From the NCBI RefSeq assembly GCF_934424005.1, contig NZ_CAKRXI010000018.1, forward strand, positions 1 to 58,947: DNA of 58,947 nucleotides. Direction: 5' to 3'. The notes under the pieces were generated by a model, which saw only the letters and a program-made list of their open reading frames with translations, did no database searches and was not told the origin of the DNA. The translations under genes and the position numbers were made by a program. Shown piece by piece: positions 43,644-53,052 of this stretch. Each line of letters opens with the position of its first letter. Position 1 is the stretch's first letter. This DNA comes from an uncultured Blautia sp. (lineage in GTDB: Bacteria; Bacillota; Clostridia; Lachnospirales; Lachnospiraceae).

Positions 43644-45059
43644 ATGAATAAAAAATGCCAGGTATTTACACCTGAAAATTATGTAAAAGAATTATTAGAT
43701 AGTGTGGGGTATATACACGATTTATATGGAAAGACAATACTGGAGAATTCTTGTGGTGATGGAAATATTCTAGTAACAATAGTTTATAGATATATTGATG
43801 ATTGTTTGGAAAAGGGGCTATCTAGAAGTAAAATCAAGAGTGGGTTAGAAAATGATATTTATGGTATAGAAATTGATGAAGAACAGTATAAAAAATGCAT
43901 TAGTAATTTGGATGAAGTATTAAAAAGAAAACATATTGGTAAGGTTGCATGGAAAATAATCAATTATGATTATTTGAAATGGGATACAACTATGCAATTT
44001 CAGTATATTGTGGGTAACCCGCCATATATTACATACAGTGAGTTAAAAGAGGAAGAACAAACATTTGTCAAGAGTAATTTTAAAACATGTGTTGATGGAA
44101 AGTTTGACTATTGTTATGCATTTATTGAGAAAAGTATTAATTTATTGGCGAATAATGGAAAGATGTCTTATCTTATACCAAGTAGTATTTTTAAAACTGT
44201 ATTTGGAAATAATCTGAGAATTTATATGAGTCGGTATATTGATTATATAAAAGATTATACACAAATTAAGATTTTTGATAAAGCATTAGTAAAATCGTCA
44301 ATAATGGTATTAGATAAACAACGTCAACATGAAATTTTACATTACAGAGATATGAATCTAGGAATACAAATAGAAATTCCTATTAACTGTTTAGGAGAAA
44401 AGTGGGTTTTTAGTGATGAAAATAAGAATGGACAATATCGTTTTGGACATTATTTTAAAGTATCACATGTTGTAGCTACACTGTTTAATAAAGCGTATAT
44501 ATTACAGCATGGTAAATATACAGAAACAGATGAGGGGTATATTTATGATGATCATATTATTGAAAAAGCTGTTGTGAGAGATACTGAAACACCAAGAACT
44601 TTGAGATATGGAAAAAAGGAAAAAATTCTTTTTCCTTATGCATATAACGAAAATGGATTGGTACGTTTTAAGAATGAGGAATTTGAAAAATTATTTCCCG
44701 GCGCAACTGCACATCTTAATATTTTTCGAGAAGAGTTAGACAAGAGAAAAATAGATAATAATGCAAAGTGGTATGAGTATGGACGTTCACAAGCATTACG
44801 TGGATTAAATAGAGTTAAGCTTTTGATTTCAACGGTTGTAACTGATAAAGTAGAAGTATATAAATTATCTCAAGAATGTATACCATATGCAGGAATGTAT
44901 ATTGTAGAAAAAGAAGATAACAATGAGTATACGTTAGATGATGCGATACAGATACTTACAAGTGCTGAATTTAGAAAGTATGCTTTAAGAATTGGTATAC
45001 CTATTAGTGGTAGATCGGTAAGAATAACATCAAAAGATATTGAAAATTATATGTTTTAG
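43644..45059 (+). CDS. N6-adenine DNA methyltransferase (Eco57I/TaqI-like)
   Basis: A 471-residue class I methyltransferase of the gamma N6-adenine group. The N-terminal QVFTPENYV is the usual preamble. Motif I is ILENSCGDGNIL (33-44), and the catalytic motif IV is NPPY (125-128) in VGNPPYITY. The C-terminal half (about 270-471) should be the target recognition domain and has no nuclease motif. ATG at 43644 has AAAGAGG 5-6 bases upstream. It is 11 bases before the double-GHKL gene and first of a four-gene operon with a receiver protein and an HNH nuclease. It probably marks host DNA for protection. The target site is unknown. Confidence 0.88.
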   Translation: MNKKCQVFTPENYVKELLDSVGYIHDLYGKTILENSCGDGNILVTIVYRYIDDCLEKGLSRSKIKSGLENDIYGIEIDEEQYKKCISNLDEVLKRKHIGKVAWKIINYDYLKWDTTMQFQYIVGNPPYITYSELKEEEQTFVKSNFKTCVDGKFDYCYAFIEKSINLLANNGKMSYLIPSSIFKTVFGNNLRIYMSRYIDYIKDYTQIKIFDKALVKSSIMVLDKQRQHEILHYRDMNLGIQIEIPINCLGEKWVFSDENKNGQYRFGHYFKVSHVVATLFNKAYILQHGKYTETDEGYIYDDHIIEKAVVRDTETPRTLRYGKKEKILFPYAYNENGLVRFKNEEFEKLFPGATAHLNIFREELDKRKIDNNAKWYEYGRSQALRGLNRVKLLISTVVTDKVEVYKLSQECIPYAGMYIVEKEDNNEYTLDDAIQILTSAEFRKYALRIGIPISGRSVRITSKDIENYMF

Positions 45060-45070
45060 AGGAAAATAGA

Positions 45071-47203
45071 ATGGAAGAGTTGAAATATGTTATAGAGGAT
45101 AGTACTATTGCAGAATTATTAGGGGTGCAAAATTTTTCTACAGATGAGGCTGCAATTCTTGAATTAGTTAAGAATGCATATGATGCAAATGCATTAAGCT
45201 TAAAAATTATATTTCAAGATGATGAACTTCGGTTTATAGATACAGGCATTGGGATGAATGCAGATGATATTAAAAAAAATTGGATGCACATAGGTAAAAG
45301 CGAAAAAAAATATGAAATAGTGGATGAAAATAATAAAAAAAGAATACAAGCGGGCTCTAAAGGGGTTGGAAGATTTGCACTATCAAGATTAGGATATAAT
45401 GTGTGTTTGAAATCAAAAAAAGCAAATTCTACTGGTGTAGTATGGAGAACTGATTGGAATACATCTGTTTTAGAGGAAGATGCATTTATTTACGATAAAG
45501 GAACGGATATAACGATAATTGGTTTAAGAGAAAAATGGAATAGAAAACGTATAGAAAATTTATATAAATATTTGGAAATAACTTATAACGATACATCAAT
45601 GGAGATAAGGATTATTTCAAAAGATTTTGATAAAATTGTGACAGAACATTTTCCTAAGGCAAAAGCAGGGATAAATTGTCGTAGTAATATTATTTTGGAG
45701 TACAAAAACGGGGTGTTGATTACAACAGTAAAATCGGATGAGTTTGAAAATGGTGCTGCAGAGTATTGTCCGGGAATAGATATAAAAAATTTTGTAAAAA
45801 AAACGAATGTTGTTAAGGAATTGAAAGGTTATCAGATTACAGAACTTTTAGATGATGTTGAAGGTGTCGTTAATAAAATCGGAGAATTTACGGCAAATTT
45901 GTATTTTAATATAAGTTCAACAAAAGATGAAAAAGACAGGTTTATGTACAAGTATTTAAATACACCTGAAAACATAAAAAGTGGAATAATATTATACAGA
46001 AATGCATTTAGTATATCTTCCTATGAGGGAAAAAAAGATTGGCTAGGGTTAGGCAAAAGATCGAGAAAATCACCTGCAGCAGCTTCGCATCCTACAGGCG
46101 CATGGCGTGTGAGAGAAAATCAGATGGCAGGTTATGTTTTAATAGATAAAAAGAAAAATGTAGTGCTTCAAGATATGGCAAATAGGCAAGGGCTGGATGA
46201 AAATATTTATTATCAAGTATTTGTTGAAATTATTCTTATGGGAATAAAAGAATTTGAAAGATATAGGCAGAGCATTGTTAGAAAAATAAATGTAAAAAAT
46301 CGATTTGATGAACCAAAAAGGACGCCAATATCGGATAGGGTTATTAGCAAACCAACATCTGTAAGCAATCTTACAAGGGACGAGGCAAGACAGTTAGCAA
46401 CTGAAATTAAGAGTTATAAAAAAGAAGGGAAAAAGTATCAAAAAGACAAAGAACAGGTTGAGGCTAAGTACAAATATGATATTAGAATCTTGAATGTATT
46501 GGCTACAACAGGATTAAAGGCGTCTTCTATAGCACATGAAATGAAGAATGACAGAAATGCTATTTATAATAATTATGATAATATTGTAGATGCGTTAAAG
46601 GAATATGGCATGTGGGAAGAACTTAATGCTATAGAAAATACGCGTAAGTCATATAAAAATGTCCCATATTTATTAAAAAACAATGATGCTATCGGAAAGA
46701 AATTGATTACATTTATGGATACTATGCTGGAAGAAGTTGAAAAAAAACAGTTTGAAGCTAGATATCAAAGTATTGCAGATATATTGAATGTGATAAAAAA
46801 GGTATGGGAAAGAGATTATGCATGGCTTAATATTAAAATTATTATGGATGAGGATATTGTATATCAGATCTCGGAAGATATGCTGCAGGTTATTTTTGAC
46901 AATTTAATTTTAAATAGTGTGCAGCAAAATGATAATACCCAGAAATTGACTGTAACGATTGTAATAACAGAAATAGATTGTTTTTTAAAAGTTAAGTATA
47001 GTGATGATGGAAAAGGACTTGATAAGAAGTATGAGTCGGATCCGATGAAGATATTAGAAGTACATGAAACAACAAGGACAAATGGACATGGGCTTGGTAT
47101 GTGGATTGTAAATAATACGTGTATAATGGCAGGTGGTGAAATACAAAAAATATGTGGAGAAAATGGTTTTTATATTGAATTTACAATCGGAGGAATGCGG
47201 TAA
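45071..47203 (+). CDS. Double-GHKL protein: MORC/MutL-like ATPase plus histidine-kinase module
   Basis: A 710-residue protein with two separate GHKL ATP-binding modules. The first has the N box ELVKNAYDAN (31-40), DTGIGM (57-62) and GSKGVGR (95-101), the pattern of MutL/Hsp90/MORC ATPases. The second is C-terminal and kinase-like: DNLILNSVQQN (610-620), DDGKGL (645-650) and GHGLGMWIVNN (672-682). Between them a coiled region leads to an H-box, SIAHEMKN, with H489 as candidate phospho-acceptor. No membrane segment is seen. It starts 11 bases after the methyltransferase, and its stop overlaps the receiver gene by TAATG. It may sense foreign or damaged DNA and phosphorylate the receiver. Function is inferred. 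Confidence 0.85.
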   Translation: MEELKYVIEDSTIAELLGVQNFSTDEAAILELVKNAYDANALSLKIIFQDDELRFIDTGIGMNADDIKKNWMHIGKSEKKYEIVDENNKKRIQAGSKGVGRFALSRLGYNVCLKSKKANSTGVVWRTDWNTSVLEEDAFIYDKGTDITIIGLREKWNRKRIENLYKYLEITYNDTSMEIRIISKDFDKIVTEHFPKAKAGINCRSNIILEYKNGVLITTVKSDEFENGAAEYCPGIDIKNFVKKTNVVKELKGYQITELLDDVEGVVNKIGEFTANLYFNISSTKDEKDRFMYKYLNTPENIKSGIILYRNAFSISSYEGKKDWLGLGKRSRKSPAAASHPTGAWRVRENQMAGYVLIDKKKNVVLQDMANRQGLDENIYYQVFVEIILMGIKEFERYRQSIVRKINVKNRFDEPKRTPISDRVISKPTSVSNLTRDEARQLATEIKSYKKEGKKYQKDKEQVEAKYKYDIRILNVLATTGLKASSIAHEMKNDRNAIYNNYDNIVDALKEYGMWEELNAIENTRKSYKNVPYLLKNNDAIGKKLITFMDTMLEEVEKKQFEARYQSIADILNVIKKVWERDYAWLNIKIIMDEDIVYQISEDMLQVIFDNLILNSVQQNDNTQKLTVTIVITEIDCFLKVKYSDDGKGLDKKYESDPMKILEVHETTRTNGHGLGMWIVNNTCIMAGGEIQKICGENGFYIEFTIGGMR

Positions 47204-47796
47204 TGAAAACATTAAAAATATTGTATATAGATGATAATCCGGAACCAGCATTAGCAAAATATTTAGATAAATATCAGAGTGAAAAATGTAATTTTGATTA
47301 TTCAGATATTATGTTTAATCCGGATAAAGGATACGAAAGTTTGATTAATAACCCAGACGTTAAATCTGCAAATATAATTTTTATAGATTCTAGATTATTT
47401 GAAAATAGGAATGCTATAGCAGGAAAGTTTACAGGAGAAGAATTTAAAATTATATTAAAAAAGTATTTTCCTTTTATAGAAGTAATTGTTATAACGCAAA
47501 ATGAAATAAATAAGGATTATGAAACGATTTCTAAATATAATCCGAAGAGTGAGAAAAAACCAGAAGAATATTATGGAGAAAAACTTCCAGAGCTAATAGA
47601 GCGGGCTGTTAGAAATATATTTGAGGTACATAAGATAACATCTGAGATTGAAAAGAATACAAGTTGGGAAAAAGTAATGGTAGAAAAAATAGTAAATTCT
47701 GTAAATGGACAGGAAAAATTTGATGAATTTACTAAAAATGATATTGATAATGTAATAAAAATGTTTCGTGAGTTACAAGAGAAAGTTGAAGAGTAG
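47203..47796 (+). CDS. Stand-alone receiver-domain protein
   Basis: A 197-residue protein whose first 125 residues form a response-regulator receiver. The acidic pocket is D10/D11 in LYIDDNPE, the phospho-acceptor is D62 in IIFIDSRLF, and the switch Thr is T98 in VIVITQNE. A Lys-rich stretch follows at 115-119. The remaining 70 residues are charged and helical, not a DNA-binding domain. The ATG overlaps the kinase-like stop (TAATG) and the HNH gene begins 3 bases after its stop, so it probably connects the H489 histidine kinase module to the nuclease. Phosphorylation is inferred from residues only. Confidence 0.82.
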   Translation: MKTLKILYIDDNPEPALAKYLDKYQSEKCNFDYSDIMFNPDKGYESLINNPDVKSANIIFIDSRLFENRNAIAGKFTGEEFKIILKKYFPFIEVIVITQNEINKDYETISKYNPKSEKKPEEYYGEKLPELIERAVRNIFEVHKITSEIEKNTSWEKVMVEKIVNSVNGQEKFDEFTKNDIDNVIKMFRELQEKVEE

Positions 47797-47799
47797 AAT

Positions 47800-48426
47800 A
47801 TGGATTACAGAAGAACAAAGTACTGTCCAGAATTAATTAATATTTTAGAAAAAAAGAAAAATATAGAGGCTTTAGTAAAAAAAGATCATCCATATGCAAA
47901 AGACATGCATACCTATATAAGTGATAACTCAAAGAAATATAAGAGAGAATTCCTAAAAATATATAATGGAAAATGTGCATATTGTGGAGCGTCTATAGAT
48001 CTGATGCAAAAGACTGAATTTGAAATAGATCATTTTTTGTATGAAAAAGCTCCTAAATTCGCAACTAAAAAAGACGCAGGTTATGTTGAAAACTTAATTT
48101 TAGCTTGTCATGATTGTAATCATAATAAAAGTGCATTTTGGATAAATGAAGAGGAATATGAAGAATTATATCCAGATGGAGATAAAATAAAAGAGGTATT
48201 TATTAGAGATGAGCAGTATTATATTTGCATAAATGATAAGTATAGAGAAAATACTACTATCAAAGAGTTTTATGATAAACTCCGCTTATCATCTGAATTA
48301 CATAGACTGGATTATTTGTTGATGAATATAATTGGGTTACAGAGACTTTGTGAAAAAAATACAGAATTGTATAGTGGATTGGGTAGAATTATGGATATTA
48401 TAAGAAAAAAGAGAAATATTATGTAG
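47800..48426 (+). CDS. HNH endonuclease
   Basis: A 208-residue HNH nuclease. The zinc-binding Cys pair is C59/C62 in CAYCG. The catalytic core is D77-H78 in EIDHFLYE, the Asn is N98 in VENLILAC, and the second Cys pair with His is C103, C106, H108 in CHDCNHNK. This matches McrA/HNH_5-like nucleases of restriction and defence systems. It is the last gene of the methyltransferase, double-GHKL, receiver operon, starting 3 bases after the receiver. As the only nuclease in the set it is the likely effector. Whether it cuts unmodified phage DNA or host DNA is unknown. Confidence 0.88.
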   Translation: MDYRRTKYCPELINILEKKKNIEALVKKDHPYAKDMHTYISDNSKKYKREFLKIYNGKCAYCGASIDLMQKTEFEIDHFLYEKAPKFATKKDAGYVENLILACHDCNHNKSAFWINEEEYEELYPDGDKIKEVFIRDEQYYICINDKYRENTTIKEFYDKLRLSSELHRLDYLLMNIIGLQRLCEKNTELYSGLGRIMDIIRKKRNIM

Positions 48427-48497
48427 AGACATTATTTTGAAATAATAAAGCTTGCTAGCGAAAAATACATAAGGAAAAATAATGGGAGAGACTAGTT

Positions 48498-51400
48498 TTG
48501 GAAAAGAATCTTATCCATGAAATAAACACTGGCTTAGAAACAGCTTTTATCAACAGTACAATAGATTCCAATCTTGCGTACAGACCGCAGTTCATTACCA
48601 ACGACCATAAACGAGGAATTAAGGTTCTGACACATATTGAAAATCAGTTGATGCATTGCGATGAATTTTCAATTAGTGTAGCCTTCATTAGTAGAAGTGG
48701 TTTTGTTGAGCTGTCGGAAACTCTTAAGGAACTAGAAAGACGAGGCATTAAGGGGCGGATATTGACTACGGATTATTTGCATTTTAGTGATCCATATGCA
48801 CTGGACAGGCTTGCCGCGCTAGAGAATGTAGAGTTAAAAATGTATCATGTCGATGAAGCTGGCGTAGGATTTCATACAAAGGGATATTTGTTTAAAGAGA
48901 GTGGAATTTACAGGATTATTATTGGAAGTTCTAATATGACACAGACTGCGTTGTCAACAAATATGGAGTGGAATACACAGCTTGTAAGTACGGAACAGGG
49001 TGAGATGGCACAGTCAATCGTAAAAGAGTTTGAAATGCTTTGGTCAGATGATGCTTCCTATACTTATGAAGAATTTAGTGAAGTATATAGAAAAGAATAT
49101 AAGCGCAAAAAACAGATTGACAGGTTAGTTCGTGAGCAACAAAAAATTGCTTTACAGGAAGATATTATAGATTATGATGCATACAAACTAAAGCCGAATA
49201 AAATGCAGGAAGAATTTATCTGCAGTGTGCATGATTTGATTGAACGTGGAGCAAAGAAGGCGTTGTTGATTAGTGCCACTGGTACAGGAAAAACTTATGC
49301 ATCTGCGTTTGCTATGCGAAATGAAAAGCCGAAGAAAACTCTATTCATTGTGCATCGTGAACTGATTGCAAGACAGGCATTGAAGAGCTATAAAAAGGTG
49401 TTTGGAAGTACGAAGAAATTGGCTTTGTTGTCGGGAAATTCAAAAGAATATGATGCAGATATATTATTTGCAACGATGTCTATGATGGCGAAAGCAGAAA
49501 CTTTGGAAAGATATAAAGTCGATGAATTTGACTGGATTTGTATTGATGAAGTTCATCGTGCTGGGTCAGAAAGTTATCAGAAAATTATGAATTATTTTCA
49601 TCCGGATTTCTGGCTTGGTATGACAGCCAGCCCGGAAAGAACGGACGGATTTGATATATTTAATTTATTTGATCATAATATTGCCTATGAAATTCGTTTA
49701 CAGCATGCTTTGAAAGAAGACCTGCTTTGTCCATTTCATTATTTTGGTATCACTGATATAGAAATTGACGGCGAGACTGTAGATGATAAGACGGATTTAA
49801 GAAATTTTTCTTACTTAGTTTCAGATACAAGAGTTCGATATATTCTGGAACAGGTAAATTATTTTGGACATAGTGGTGAAAGAGTAAAAGGCTTGATCTT
49901 TTGTAGTGGTAAGAAAGAAGTACAAGAACTTTCTACGAAGTTCAATGAATATGGTTATTATACAACTGTATTGACTGGGGCAAATTCAGAGAAGGAGAGA
50001 GAAAAAGCAATTAATCTTCTGACGAGGGAAGTCTCCATAGATGAGATAGAAAAACATGAAAAAGATATTCGCGAGCATGTAAAAAAACATGCGGATGAAA
50101 TGCCATTTCTGGATTATATTTTCACAATAGATATTTTTAATGAAGGTGTTGATATTCCTGAAATTAACCAGGTATTGATGTTAAGACCGACAGAATCACC
50201 AATTGTTTTTGTACAGCAATTGGGTCGCGGATTGCGTAAAGCAGAAGGCAAGGAGTATGTTGTTATCATTGATTTTATCGGAAATTATACAAATAACTAT
50301 ATGATTCCGATTGCGCTGTCTGGGGATAGAAGTTATAACAAAGATTCTATTAGAAGATATGTTTCAGAAGGAACCAGAATTATTCCGGGCGCATCAACGA
50401 TTCACTTTGATGAGATTTCAAGAAAGAGGATTTTTCAATCAATTGACAGTGCAAGAACGAATGATGTGAAGTTACTAAGAGAGTCATTTGAACAATTAAA
50501 ATATCGGCTGGGACGGATACCATCAATATTGGATTTTCGTAAATATGGTTCGATTGATGTGAATAAATATTTTCTAAAATTTGATTCGTATTATGCATTT
50601 TTAGTCAAATATTATTCAGAAGAATATAAAGTAAGATTGACTCCTGAAGAAGCCAGTATTATTGAATTCCTTTCAAAAAAAGTAACGAACATGAAGCGTA
50701 TTTATGAATTGGCATTATTGCAGCAGCTTTTGCGACAGCGTAGAAGAGTTTTTACATATTATGAAAAAACGCTTGAAATGACATATCATAAAAAATTGAA
50801 TTTACAAACAGAGGAATCGGTAGTAAGGAATCTTACTAATGAATTTCCAAAGGAAGAAGAGCGGAAAAAGTATAAGGATTGCGTTCTGATTAAAAAATCT
50901 TCAGAAGGATATGTATTGGAAGACAAGTTTGAAAAAATGCTGAATGAGAATTTGGAATTTTTGAAGATGGTGGATGAATTGATTCAATATGGCATTGAAA
51001 ACTATCAGGAGAATTACTCGGATTCTTACAAAGATACAGATTTTCAGCTGTATCAGAAATATACATATGAAGATGTATGTCGATTGCTTAATTGGCAGCG
51101 GAATATGAATGCGCAGAACATTGGTGGATATTTTTATGATGTTACGACGAAAACACTGCCTGTGTTTATCAATTATGATAAAGCAGAAGACGCAATAGCA
51201 TATGAAGATAGATTTGTAACGAGGGAGAATTTGATTGCGTTATCAAAGCATCCAAGAAAGGTAAATTCCAGTGATGCGGATCATTTTTTCAAAAGAACAG
51301 AATCAGATAAAGAAAATAAGATTCTATTATTCGTAAGAAAGAATAAGGACGATAAAGAGGCAAAGGAATTTTATTTTCTGGGAGAAGTATTTGCTCAAGG

Positions 51401-51515
51401 TGAACCGATTCCGATTAAAATGGAAAAGACTGGAGACGATGCTTTTGAGATTAATTACAAGCTGGATGTACCGGTAAGAGAAGACATCTACGAATATATA
51501 GTGAGTGAGGCATAA
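48498..51515 (+). CDS. PLD-like nuclease/SF2 helicase/DUF3427 protein
   Basis: A 1005-residue protein. The N-terminus (about 40-180) is a phospholipase D-like nuclease domain with H126-x-K128 and GSSN (143-146). The superfamily II helicase core follows: Walker A in ATGTGKT (260-266), DEVH at 350-353, GMTASPERTDG, and QLGRGLRKAEGK as motif VI. A large C-terminal DUF3427 region fills the rest. It starts at TTG with GGGAGAG upstream, 71 bases after the HNH gene. The Nudix gene starts 2 bases after its stop, the usual arrangement for this family. Such proteins are defence-associated. Whether it belongs to the preceding operon is open. Confidence 0.88.
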   Translation: MEKNLIHEINTGLETAFINSTIDSNLAYRPQFITNDHKRGIKVLTHIENQLMHCDEFSISVAFISRSGFVELSETLKELERRGIKGRILTTDYLHFSDPYALDRLAALENVELKMYHVDEAGVGFHTKGYLFKESGIYRIIIGSSNMTQTALSTNMEWNTQLVSTEQGEMAQSIVKEFEMLWSDDASYTYEEFSEVYRKEYKRKKQIDRLVREQQKIALQEDIIDYDAYKLKPNKMQEEFICSVHDLIERGAKKALLISATGTGKTYASAFAMRNEKPKKTLFIVHRELIARQALKSYKKVFGSTKKLALLSGNSKEYDADILFATMSMMAKAETLERYKVDEFDWICIDEVHRAGSESYQKIMNYFHPDFWLGMTASPERTDGFDIFNLFDHNIAYEIRLQHALKEDLLCPFHYFGITDIEIDGETVDDKTDLRNFSYLVSDTRVRYILEQVNYFGHSGERVKGLIFCSGKKEVQELSTKFNEYGYYTTVLTGANSEKEREKAINLLTREVSIDEIEKHEKDIREHVKKHADEMPFLDYIFTIDIFNEGVDIPEINQVLMLRPTESPIVFVQQLGRGLRKAEGKEYVVIIDFIGNYTNNYMIPIALSGDRSYNKDSIRRYVSEGTRIIPGASTIHFDEISRKRIFQSIDSARTNDVKLLRESFEQLKYRLGRIPSILDFRKYGSIDVNKYFLKFDSYYAFLVKYYSEEYKVRLTPEEASIIEFLSKKVTNMKRIYELALLQQLLRQRRRVFTYYEKTLEMTYHKKLNLQTEESVVRNLTNEFPKEEERKKYKDCVLIKKSSEGYVLEDKFEKMLNENLEFLKMVDELIQYGIENYQENYSDSYKDTDFQLYQKYTYEDVCRLLNWQRNMNAQNIGGYFYDVTTKTLPVFINYDKAEDAIAYEDRFVTRENLIALSKHPRKVNSSDADHFFKRTESDKENKILLFVRKNKDDKEAKEFYFLGEVFAQGEPIPIKMEKTGDDAFEINYKLDVPVREDIYEYIVSEA

Positions 51516-51517
51516 AG

Positions 51518-51919
51518 ATGAAAACAGTACGAGTAGTGGCTGCCGTAATAAAGGCGGTAAATGAAAATGGAGAACCAATTATTTTTGCAACACAGAGGGG
51601 ATATGGCGAATTTAAAGATGGCTGGGAATTTCCAGGTGGCAAAATTGAAGAAGGGGAAACTCCACAAGATGCATTAAAAAGAGAAATTAGAGAGGAGCTG
51701 GATACAGAAATTTCAGTAGGGGAATTAATCGATACAATAGAGTATGATTATCCGGCTTTTCATCTTTCTATGGATTGCTTTTGGTGCGAAATTGTAAAAG
51801 GTGATCTTGTGCTGAAGGAACATGAGGCAGCGCGATGGCTGAATAAGAAGTCGATGAATGATGTAGATTGGCTGCCGGCGGATATTACTTTGATTGAGAA
51901 GATTAGAGAAAAGATGTAA
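51518..51919 (+). CDS. Nudix hydrolase (MutT-like) paired with the DUF3427 helicase
   Basis: A 133-residue MutT-size protein. The Nudix box runs from GGKIEEGE through LKREIREELD, with the preceding ATQRGYGEFKDGWEFPGG typical for MutT/CTP pyrophosphohydrolase. It begins 2 bases after the helicase stop, with GAGTGAGG inside the helicase end, so the two are translationally coupled. It may hydrolyse a modified nucleotide or a signal made in the defence response. Its function in this pair is unknown. Confidence 0.9.
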   Translation: MKTVRVVAAVIKAVNENGEPIIFATQRGYGEFKDGWEFPGGKIEEGETPQDALKREIREELDTEISVGELIDTIEYDYPAFHLSMDCFWCEIVKGDLVLKEHEAARWLNKKSMNDVDWLPADITLIEKIREKM

Positions 51920-51956
51920 TAAGTAAATAGAAAGTACTTATATTGGGAGTTGGAGA

Positions 51957-52823
51957 ATGGAACTCTTATCGACTAGGGAGTGGGCGACTGTAATCTGGGG
52001 ATTTGTATTTTGGGTATATGCAATGGCACATAAACAGATTAGAGAAGCACTTTGGAATGTTGTAAAGATATTTTTTGGCAAGAAGTTAAGGATATTATGG
52101 AGCATTATTTTACTTTATGTTTTGGGAATAACTTTAATATTTTGTCAGTTACCATTTTGGGATAATATTTATATTAAGGATATTATAGTATGGTTTATTT
52201 TTTCGGGATTAATATATTGTATGAATGCTGTTTCAAAAGATGCTGATGAGAAATATATAGAAAATATTTTAAAAAATAATTTGAAATTTACAGTAATTTT
52301 TGAATTTATTATGAATACATTTACATTTAACATATGGATTGAATTGATAATAGTACCAATTATTACAGTAATTGTTATGATGAACATAGTTGCCGAACAT
52401 AAAATGGAATATAAGGCAGTACACAAATTGTTAGATATTGTTCTTGCAATAATGGGGTTCGGAATATTATACGAAACTATAAAGATTGCAGTGCATGAAT
52501 ATAAATACCTGAATGCCGTGAATACTTTTATTAGTTTTATGATTCCAATAGTATATTTAATAATGATTGTACCATTAGAGTATATACTAGAGCTTTATTC
52601 TAAATATGAAAATTTATTTGTTAGAATGAAATTAAGGGAAGATGAAAATAAAGAAATTCAAAGCAAACACAGACGACTTATTCTAATAGCTTGTAAATTA
52701 TCAGTACATAAAGTGATGCTTTTTCAAGAAAAATATTGGAATAAGGTGTATAAGAAAATGTCGATGAAAGAATTTGAAAAAATAATAGAAGAATTCAAAA
52801 ATGAATGTAATAGCGAAAGATAA
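51957..52823 (+). CDS. Multi-pass membrane protein of unknown function
   Basis: A 288-residue protein, not recognised. It has about six to seven hydrophobic segments (near 10-25, 45-68, 75-95, 110-145, 160-178 and 185-210) followed by a soluble, charged C-terminal tail of about 70 residues. It opens with the motif TREWATVIWGFVFWVYA. GGGAGTTGGAG lies just before the ATG. Codon use is very AT-rich, like the methyltransferase operon. It follows the Nudix gene by 37 bases and may be the membrane-acting end of the same defence cluster. No function can be assigned. Confidence 0.7.
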   Translation: MELLSTREWATVIWGFVFWVYAMAHKQIREALWNVVKIFFGKKLRILWSIILLYVLGITLIFCQLPFWDNIYIKDIIVWFIFSGLIYCMNAVSKDADEKYIENILKNNLKFTVIFEFIMNTFTFNIWIELIIVPIITVIVMMNIVAEHKMEYKAVHKLLDIVLAIMGFGILYETIKIAVHEYKYLNAVNTFISFMIPIVYLIMIVPLEYILELYSKYENLFVRMKLREDENKEIQSKHRRLILIACKLSVHKVMLFQEKYWNKVYKKMSMKEFEKIIEEFKNECNSER

Positions 52824-53052
52824 TTTGGAAATATTCGTGAATAATCCTGCTTCTGTGTTCATGCTGTCCGGACTTTGGAAACCACAAATCAGTTTTTTAA
52901 GGAAATCTCTATTCTGGTAATGGAAATCGTTAATCAGGAAACGGAAGCAATAATAGAATTGAAACTAAAAGTATTGATAAATGATAAAAACGGCGTGGTC
53001 TGTGAACATAAGAACTATTTAAATTGTATTGAGGATATCGAGGGAGGAAGCT
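52824..53052 (+). other. Gap with a doubtful short frame
   Basis: A frame open from a TTG at 52875 (first residues METTNQFFKEISIL) continues into the next gene in another frame and has no ribosome site. It looks like the remnant of a lost gene rather than a working one. No RNA or repeat was seen. Confidence 0.35.

Noticed and set aside
48498..51515. HsdR restriction subunit of a type I system
   Set aside because: It carries a PLD domain and DUF3427 instead of the HsdR nuclease, and no HsdS is present.
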